DNA from: an uncultured Pseudomonadota bacterium
Lineage (GTDB): Bacteria > Pseudomonadota > Gammaproteobacteria > Burkholderiales > SG8-39
DNA length: 33,493 nucleotides
Assembly (NCBI GenBank): GCA_903895005.1
Contig: CAITSH010000166.1
Coordinates: 1 to 33,493 of the forward strand
Direction of reading: 5' to 3'
In this document: positions 28,417 to 33,493 of the stretch, piece after piece
Numbering within the stretch: position 1 is the stretch's first letter
How the letters are laid out: every line of letters begins with the position of its first letter
Notes under the pieces: model-generated
The model's input: the letters and a program-made list of their open reading frames with translations, nothing else
What the model was told of the DNA's origin: nothing
Database searches by the model: none
Translations under genes and position numbers: made by a program

Positions 28417-29203
28417 CATTCTCGCGCTGCCCTGGTGGGGCATCGCCTGGGTGGCCGGCGTGATGTTGCTGGCGGGCTTTGTGCACGGGGCCATCGGCTT
28501 CGGCTTCCCGCTGGTTGCCACGCCGATGCTGACGCTGGTGCTCGATCTCAAGACCACGATCCTGGTGTCGCTGGTGCCCACCATGGTAATGACGCTGATC
28601 AGCGCGTTTCGCGGCGGCATGCTGCGCGAGAGCGTGCTGCGCTTCTGGTTCATGCCCATCATGCTGGTGATCGGGTCCTACCTCGGCACGCGCATCCTGA
28701 TAGGTGCCAATCCGGCGCATTTTGTTCTGCTGCTGGCCGTGTGCCTGCTGGCCTTCCTTAACCTAGAGCGACTCGGCAAGCTCGAATACCGCAGCGTCAA
28801 GGAGAACCCGCGCTTCTGGGGCGTGGTGACCGGGCTCATCGCCGGCTTGTTTGAATCAACGGCCAATGTGTCGGGCCCGCCGCTGCTGATGTATTTCATC
28901 ATGCTGGGGCTTGCGCCTTCGACCCTCGTGCAATTGCTTAATTTCAGTTTCATCGGCGGCAAGGCGACACAGATTATTACCTGGACGATGTCCGGTGGCA
29001 TCGGCCTTGGTTTCTGGCTCTCGACGTTGCCCTGGGCGCTGATGGCGGTGGTGACGCTGTTCATGGGCCAGCGCGTGCGCAGCCGCCTTGATGCGACGGC
29101 CTACATGAACTGGTTGCGCCGTTTCTTGTGGGCCATGGTGGTCTTGCTGTTGATCCAGTACGCCTGGAGCCACTGGGGCGTGCATCAGCAGGGCGTGCAG
29201 TGA
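28409..29203 (+). CDS. TauE/SafE family permease
   Basis: Inner-membrane protein of 264 residues with about eight hydrophobic spans. The family repeat pattern is visible twice: LLAGFVHGAIGFGFPLVATPML at the start and TGLIAGLFESTANVSGPPLLMYFI in the middle. Members export sulfite, sulfoacetate or other small organic anions. The start overlaps the end of the dehydrogenase gene by eight bases, so the two are coupled, and the cargo may be related to that enzyme's metabolism (inference). Confidence 0.87.
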   Translation: MDSILALPWWGIAWVAGVMLLAGFVHGAIGFGFPLVATPMLTLVLDLKTTILVSLVPTMVMTLISAFRGGMLRESVLRFWFMPIMLVIGSYLGTRILIGANPAHFVLLLAVCLLAFLNLERLGKLEYRSVKENPRFWGVVTGLIAGLFESTANVSGPPLLMYFIMLGLAPSTLVQLLNFSFIGGKATQIITWTMSGGIGLGFWLSTLPWALMAVVTLFMGQRVRSRLDATAYMNWLRRFLWAMVVLLLIQYAWSHWGVHQQGVQ

Positions 29204-29856
29204 TGCGCGTTGATGTGAGTGTCGCGCTTCGCGTGCTGTTGCTATCGCTCGTGTTTGCGACGACGCCGTGCCTCGCACAGGCTCCAGCTCCGGCTGACGA
29301 CCCGGTGTTTGCCGCGGTGGAGCGCGGCGACCTCGCCGCGCTGAACGCCGCCCTCAAGGATAAGCGTCGTGCCAGCCTGCGTAATGCCGAGGGCGAGCCG
29401 CTGGTTTATGTCGCGGCGGAAAGTGGCAAGCCGGATCTGGTGCGCGCGGTGCTCGCCGCAGGCGCCGACGTCAATGCACGCACCACCAACGGCGAAACAC
29501 CGCTGCACGCCGCGGGTATGCAAGGCAGCGCGGAGGTCGCCGCGCTGTTAATCGAAAAAGGCGCCAACCCGGAACTGGCGAACCGCGACGGTGAGCGCGC
29601 ACTGTACTGGGCCGCAGCCACCGGCACGCTTGAAGTGGTGAAAGTGCTGCTCGCAAAGGGCGTGGAGCTGAACGTGCAGGACACCAAGGGCAACACGGCG
29701 CTGCACGGCGCGACGGACGGCGGGCATCTTGATGTGGTCTTGTTGCTGCTGGAGAAAAAAGCCAACGCGCTGATCCGCAATCGCGACAGCCTGCTGCCGG
29801 TCGAGATCGCGCGTGCGCGCGAGCACAAGGCAATCGAGGCGGCGCTGCTGAAGTAG
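29203..29856 (+). CDS. Exported ankyrin-repeat protein
   Basis: Product of 217 residues. A signal peptide of about 25 residues ends near CLAQA, so it is probably periplasmic. Four to five ankyrin repeats follow, for example GEPLVYVAAESGKPDLVRAV, GETPLHAAGMQGSAEVAALL, GERALYWAAATGTLEVVKVL and GNTALHGATDGGHLDVVLLL. It has no other domain and probably binds a protein partner. The start at 29203 is chosen because the ATG shares a base with the TGA of the permease (TGATG) and begins the signal peptide. Confidence 0.88.
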   Translation: MRVDVSVALRVLLLSLVFATTPCLAQAPAPADDPVFAAVERGDLAALNAALKDKRRASLRNAEGEPLVYVAAESGKPDLVRAVLAAGADVNARTTNGETPLHAAGMQGSAEVAALLIEKGANPELANRDGERALYWAAATGTLEVVKVLLAKGVELNVQDTKGNTALHGATDGGHLDVVLLLLEKKANALIRNRDSLLPVEIARAREHKAIEAALLK

Positions 29857-30129
29857 GGGCGCTTGCCTGCTCGTCGACCGCCAGTTGGAATTTTCCGCCG
29901 CGGTCCGCGTCGTACAGCGCATCCAGTTCGTCGGTGTGGTGGTGCATCAGCCTGTGGTCGTCGCTGTCCTTTGCGGTACTTTTGCGATTGTAGTGACGGT
30001 CGGAAGCCTGTTGCCCCGGCTTAGTCAGTACGGGGCAAGGCACACCGATGGGCCCCGGGTGAAACGCCACGGCCGCACCCGGATATTGGTCTTGCGCATC
30101 GGAATATACTGAGAGGCTTGGAGGTGGGT
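29857..30129. other. Intergenic region before the TPR-CHAT gene
   Basis: This 273-base stretch holds no gene that I can support. TATACT at 30105-30110 could be a -10 box for the next gene, though no matching -35 is visible. GGAGGT at 30120-30125 is its ribosome site. Open frames cross the region on both strands but show no family character. Confidence 0.5.
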
Positions 30130-33100
30130 ATGCACAGCCGCGGTCGTGCGCTATGTTTATTGTTGACGGGGGTGGTTTTCTTCTGCGGAGCGGTCTCCCT
30201 TGCTGCCGCGCAGACGGCCGGTTCCGAATCCCTGGCGCGGCGTGATGCACCGGCACCGCCACGAACGGTAGACGATGTGCTCGCCGTGCTCGATCAGTAC
30301 AAGCCCGACCCGGCCGCGATCGAGCGCTTGCGTGCCGCCTCCAGCGCTACGCCGCCGGCCACGGACAATCGGCAGCAACTGGCGATTTTTTACCACCGGC
30401 GGTCCCGCGCCCACGGTGACCTGGGCGACCAGCGACGGCAGGCCGAAGACCTCAAGCTCGCCCTCGACTACGTGAACGAGGGTGCCTTTGCAGGCGAACG
30501 CGAAGGCATAGGCCAGATCAACGTCATTCTTGGCGAGCTTGCCGGAACCGAAGAGCTTGGCGGCAACCTGCTCCGCGCGATCGAACTGCGCAAGCGGATA
30601 ATCGCGCGTTCCGGCAACGGCGGTGCCGCCATACATGCCTGGCAGAACCTGTCGTGGATGTACGCGAATCTTGGTGACATGGCGGGGTCAAAACAGGCCA
30701 TGCAGGCTACAGAGAAAATACTGGGTGAACTACGTTCTTCACGATCCTGGCTTGATTTCGAGCACAACTGGAAATTCCCGGTCGAAATCGGCAACGGGCA
30801 CCTGCTCAGCTGGCAGGGCAATTACGCTGAGGCCGAGCGGCGCTACCGCAACGCGCTGGTGGAGGCTGAGCTCGAATACCGTGCGGCCGGGCCGCGCGCG
30901 CAGCGCCGCAATGACAGCCCCGCGCCCCTGGGCTGGCTTGGCGGTTGGGCGGGTGCCGAGCGCTCGCTCGCCGTTAGCCTGCGTAACCAGGGCAGGCTGT
31001 CCGAATCCGAGTACTACGCGCGCTCCAGCCTGCTTAAGTTGTTGCAGGGCTTCGGCCGCTACTCTTCCCGCGCTGCCCGGGGGATTCAGGAGCTTGCCTC
31101 CACGGTGTTCGAGTCAGGTCGATTTGACGACGCCGCCAAGCTTGCTTCTGCGGCCATCGAAAGCTACGAAAAGGCGGGGGCGGTGCCCGAATCGATCAAT
31201 CTCGCCAGCGCGCGCGCAGTGCTTGGCGCCGCGTTGGTGGCGCAGGGGCGTTATGCCGACGCGATGTCGGTGTTCGAAGGGCGCGATCGGGCGCTTGCCA
31301 ACGACCCTGCGCAATACGCCAAATTTGGCGGTCGCAATATAAATTGGGGTTTTGCGCTGATACGCACAGGCCAGCCGCAGAAGGCCTTGCTTATGCTCGA
31401 GCGTATTTATCGCAACCGGCTTGCGCGCGGCCTGGACGAAAACGAATACTTCACGGCGCAGACACGCGGTTTTTACGCCATGGCGCTTGCCGCAGCCGGG
31501 CGGCCCGACAATGCGCTCACGCATTTTCGTGCGGCGATCCCGGTGCTGCTTGAGCAGGCGCGCGGCAACGCCGGCTCCGAGCAGGCGGGCATTGCGCGCC
31601 ACATGCGTCTTGGCTGGATCATCGAATCCTATGTTCGGCTGTTGCTCGACATGCGTGACACGCCGGCGCTGCGTGCAAGCGGCATCGACGCGGTGGCCGA
31701 GGCCTTTCGCGTCACCGATGCCGCTCGGGGCAGCGCAGTGCAGCGCGCCCTTGCCGCAAGCGCGGCGCGTGCCACCCTCGACGATCCGGCGCTCTCCGAC
31801 CTGGCGCGACGTGAACAAGATGCGCAGCAACGCATCGGCGCGCTCGGCGACCTGCTCAATCGCCTGTTGTCGCTGCCGCCGGCGCAGCAATCGCCCAAAA
31901 TCATCAGCGACATGCGCCGCGATGTCGACGGGCTGCGGGCCGAACACGCGAAACTGAGGCAGGAACTGGGCCGGCGCTTCCCCGACTACGCCGAGCTGAT
32001 AGACCCGCGACCGGCCACCATGGCCCAGGCGCAGGCTTCGCTGCGTGCGGGCGAGGCGCTGGTGTCGATTTACGTCGGTGCCACCGAGACCTACGTCTGG
32101 GCGCTGCCCGCATCGGGCGCGCCGGCCTTTGCAGTGGTGCCGCTCGGTGAGAAAGATCTCGCTCTCAAGGTTGCGAGCTTGCGCAGGGCGCTGGATGTGG
32201 AAGACACCTTGCTGCACAAATTTCCCGAATTTGATCTCGCGCTCTCCCATGAGTTGTACCAAAGCTTGCTCAAGCCGGTCGAGGCCGGCTGGGGTGGCGC
32301 GCAGAGCCTGATGGTCGTGCCGCACAAGGCGCTCGGGCAATTGCCCTTTTCCGTGCTGACCACCGACAAGACGGCGCCCCCTGCTGGCGGTGGTCTGCAA
32401 TTTGCCGGGTATCGCAATGCGCCCTGGCTGCTGCGCCGCGCGGCGGTGACGCAATTACCCTCCACGAGCACGCTGATTGCCTTGCGCAAGCTGCCTGCGG
32501 CGGGCGCGACGCGGCGCGAGTTCATTGGCTTCGGTGATCCGTTGTTCAGCACCGCAATGGCGGCGCAGCCCGAGCCCGCAGCCAGCGTGGCGGCTTTGCG
32601 CGCCGGCGTGCTTCGGCGCAACCTTTCGATAGGGCGCATCGCCACCGAGACCATCGCGCAACCGGTCGCGGAGGTACAGACCCTGCGCAACGCGCCGATG
32701 GCCCCGGCGGGTGTGTCCAATTCATCCGGATTGGCGCAGCTCGCGCGCCTGCCGGACACGGCGGACGAAGTGCGCGGCATTGCACGCGTGCTCAAGTCGG
32801 AGGCTGCGACCGATGTTTTTCTTGGCCGCGCCGCCAGCGAGAAAAACGTCAAGTCCGGTGAGCTCGCAAACCGGCGGGTCATTGTGTTTGCCACGCACGG
32901 ACTTGTACCCGGCGACCTTAACGGCTTGATCCAGCCTGCGCTCGCGCTGTCGGCGCCCGAAGTCACAGGCAACGCCGGTGAGGACGGCCTGCTGACCCTC
33001 GATGAAATCCTTTCGCTCAAACTCAACGCCGACTGGGTGGTGCTGTCGGCTTGCAATACCGCATCGGGCGACGGCGTCGGCGGCGAGGCGGTGTCGGGAC

Positions 33101-33375
33101 TGGGGCGTGCTTTCTTTTTTGCCGGCGCGCGCAGCCTGCTGGTATCCAACTGGCCGGTCGAAACCGTTTCAGCGCGCCTGCTTACGACGCAGATATTCGA
33201 GCGCCAGGCCGCCGATCCTGCCCTGTCGCGCGCCGAGGCCTTGCGCCGCACGATGCTCGACATCATGACGGGCGGCGTGGCGACGGATGCGCTTACCAGG
33301 CAGCCGGCCTATGCCTACGCCCATCCGATGTTCTGGGCGCCGTTTTCGCTGGTGGGGGACGGCGGCGTGAAGTAG
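30130..33375 (+). CDS. Exported TPR-CHAT protein (caspase-like peptidase family)
   Basis: Product of 1081 residues. It has a signal peptide of about 29 residues (MHSRGRALCLLL...SLAAAQ). A long helical region of TPR-like repeats follows to about residue 480, for example WQNLSWMYANLGDMAGSKQA, LVAQGRYADAMSVFEG and FYAMALAAAGRPDNALTHF. A probable coiled stretch comes next, then a C-terminal CHAT domain from about residue 630. The CHAT dyad is intact: His923 in VFATHGLVPGDL and Cys975 in VVLSACNTASGDG, followed by GLGRAFFFAGARSLLVSNWPV. The start at 30130 is set by GGAGGT and the signal peptide. CHAT proteins are caspase/separase-type peptidases; export suggests a periplasmic or cell-surface target. 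The gene ends about a dozen bases from an IS30-type element. Confidence 0.9.
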   Translation: MHSRGRALCLLLTGVVFFCGAVSLAAAQTAGSESLARRDAPAPPRTVDDVLAVLDQYKPDPAAIERLRAASSATPPATDNRQQLAIFYHRRSRAHGDLGDQRRQAEDLKLALDYVNEGAFAGEREGIGQINVILGELAGTEELGGNLLRAIELRKRIIARSGNGGAAIHAWQNLSWMYANLGDMAGSKQAMQATEKILGELRSSRSWLDFEHNWKFPVEIGNGHLLSWQGNYAEAERRYRNALVEAELEYRAAGPRAQRRNDSPAPLGWLGGWAGAERSLAVSLRNQGRLSESEYYARSSLLKLLQGFGRYSSRAARGIQELASTVFESGRFDDAAKLASAAIESYEKAGAVPESINLASARAVLGAALVAQGRYADAMSVFEGRDRALANDPAQYAKFGGRNINWGFALIRTGQPQKALLMLERIYRNRLARGLDENEYFTAQTRGFYAMALAAAGRPDNALTHFRAAIPVLLEQARGNAGSEQAGIARHMRLGWIIESYVRLLLDMRDTPALRASGIDAVAEAFRVTDAARGSAVQRALAASAARATLDDPALSDLARREQDAQQRIGALGDLLNRLLSLPPAQQSPKIISDMRRDVDGLRAEHAKLRQELGRRFPDYAELIDPRPATMAQAQASLRAGEALVSIYVGATETYVWALPASGAPAFAVVPLGEKDLALKVASLRRALDVEDTLLHKFPEFDLALSHELYQSLLKPVEAGWGGAQSLMVVPHKALGQLPFSVLTTDKTAPPAGGGLQFAGYRNAPWLLRRAAVTQLPSTSTLIALRKLPAAGATRREFIGFGDPLFSTAMAAQPEPAASVAALRAGVLRRNLSIGRIATETIAQPVAEVQTLRNAPMAPAGVSNSSGLAQLARLPDTADEVRGIARVLKSEAATDVFLGRAASEKNVKSGELANRRVIVFATHGLVPGDLNGLIQPALALSAPEVTGNAGEDGLLTLDEILSLKLNADWVVLSACNTASGDGVGGEAVSGLGRAFFFAGARSLLVSNWPVETVSARLLTTQIFERQAADPALSRAEALRRTMLDIMTGGVATDALTRQPAYAYAHPMFWAPFSLVGDGGVK

Positions 33376-33377
33376 GT

Positions 33378-33493
33378 CCATTTGCGAATTTAAGTTCGAA
33401 GCGCAATGGGTATGGGCTTGAGGCCGAAGAGTACCTCGTGCGGGGTCAGGTAGCCAAGACACTTGCGTGGTCGTTGGTTTAGCTGGTCTGCAA
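33378..33493 (-). mobile_element. End of an IS30-family insertion sequence (continues beyond window)
   Basis: The last bases of the window are the transposase 3' end plus a short terminal stretch. The exact tip and its inverted repeat cannot be defined with only one end present. The left boundary is placed just after the TPR-CHAT stop codon and is approximate. Confidence 0.65.
33390..33493 (-). CDS. IS30-family transposase, C-terminal fragment
   Basis: Only the last 33 or so codons are in the window, read on the minus strand to TAA at 33390. The peptide ADQLNQRPRKCLGYLTPHEV followed by LFGLKPIPIALRT is the standard C-terminus of IS30-type transposases (LNxRPRKxLGYxTPxEVF). The rest, including the DDE catalytic core, lies beyond the right edge, so it cannot be told whether the gene is intact. 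Confidence 0.82.
   Translation of the reverse strand, partial: ADQLNQRPRKCLGYLTPHEVLFGLKPIPIALRT

Noticed and set aside
29471..30262. Minus-strand frame crossing the ankyrin gene and the gap before the TPR-CHAT gene
   Set aside because: Half of it is antisense to the ankyrin gene and the rest looks like no family I know. The stretch in the gap was considered as a gene remnant but cannot be supported.
31114..32454. 446-codon minus-strand frame opposite the TPR-CHAT gene
   Set aside because: It is the antisense shadow of a well-supported gene, with no recognisable motif and no ribosome site.

Overview
The window is GC-rich, densely packed DNA that looks like a chromosomal segment of an aerobic, heterotrophic betaproteobacterium (Burkholderiales or Rhodocyclales type). 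The grounds are a TRAP transporter, an aromatic-acid ring-cleavage set, large fused indolepyruvate-oxidoreductase subunits in an oxygenase-containing cluster, and a Gcr-type 'site-specific recombinase' membrane protein, a family I associate with Betaproteobacteria. Placement is inferred from protein families only. I see no rRNA, tRNA or CRISPR array.

Region 1 (1-12071, all minus strand) is a catabolic cluster. In transcription order it holds a TRAP transporter (dctP, dctQ, dctM), an indolepyruvate:ferredoxin oxidoreductase-like set with two alpha-type genes around one beta gene (iorA2, iorB, iorA1), a 4-hydroxybenzoyl-CoA thioesterase-like gene carrying a frameshift, a gentisate 1,2-dioxygenase with an intrinsic terminator behind it, and a 3-hydroxybenzoate 6-monooxygenase-like flavoprotein cut by the window edge. 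One consistent reading is import of an aromatic 2-oxo acid, oxidative decarboxylation to an aryl-CoA, hydrolysis to a hydroxybenzoate, hydroxylation to gentisate and ring cleavage. The later gentisate steps, a regulator and a ferredoxin are not in the window.

Region 2 (12207-17207, plus strand) starts divergently from dctP. It has a GT61-type and a GT8-like glycosyltransferase, then a compact set made of an IlvD/Edd-family dehydratase, a dihydrodipicolinate-synthase-family lyase and a NIPSNAP protein. The set suggests sugar-acid or hydroxy-acid catabolism.

Region 3 (17248-25366, minus strand) holds, from left to right, a polytopic Gcr-type protein, an alpha/beta hydrolase, a small membrane protein coupled to an aldo/keto reductase, a FAD-dependent oxidoreductase, a DUF924 protein, a PACE-family efflux protein and a hydroxyacid-oxoacid transhydrogenase.

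Region 4 (25465-33375, plus strand) starts divergently from the transhydrogenase with a 983-residue FAD/Fe-S dehydrogenase of the YdiJ type. A TauE/SafE permease and a periplasmic ankyrin protein overlap it in series. The transhydrogenase and the dehydrogenase could form a D-2-hydroxyglutarate cycle. A long exported TPR-CHAT protein with an intact His/Cys pair follows, and the window ends in the 3' end of an IS30-family transposase immediately behind it.

The most notable features are the duplicated iorA with a third, fossil iorA 5' end between iorB and iorA1; the frameshifted thioesterase with a 12-bp repeat array in its leader; the perfect hairpins between dctP and dctQ; and the TPR-CHAT protein bordered by an IS.
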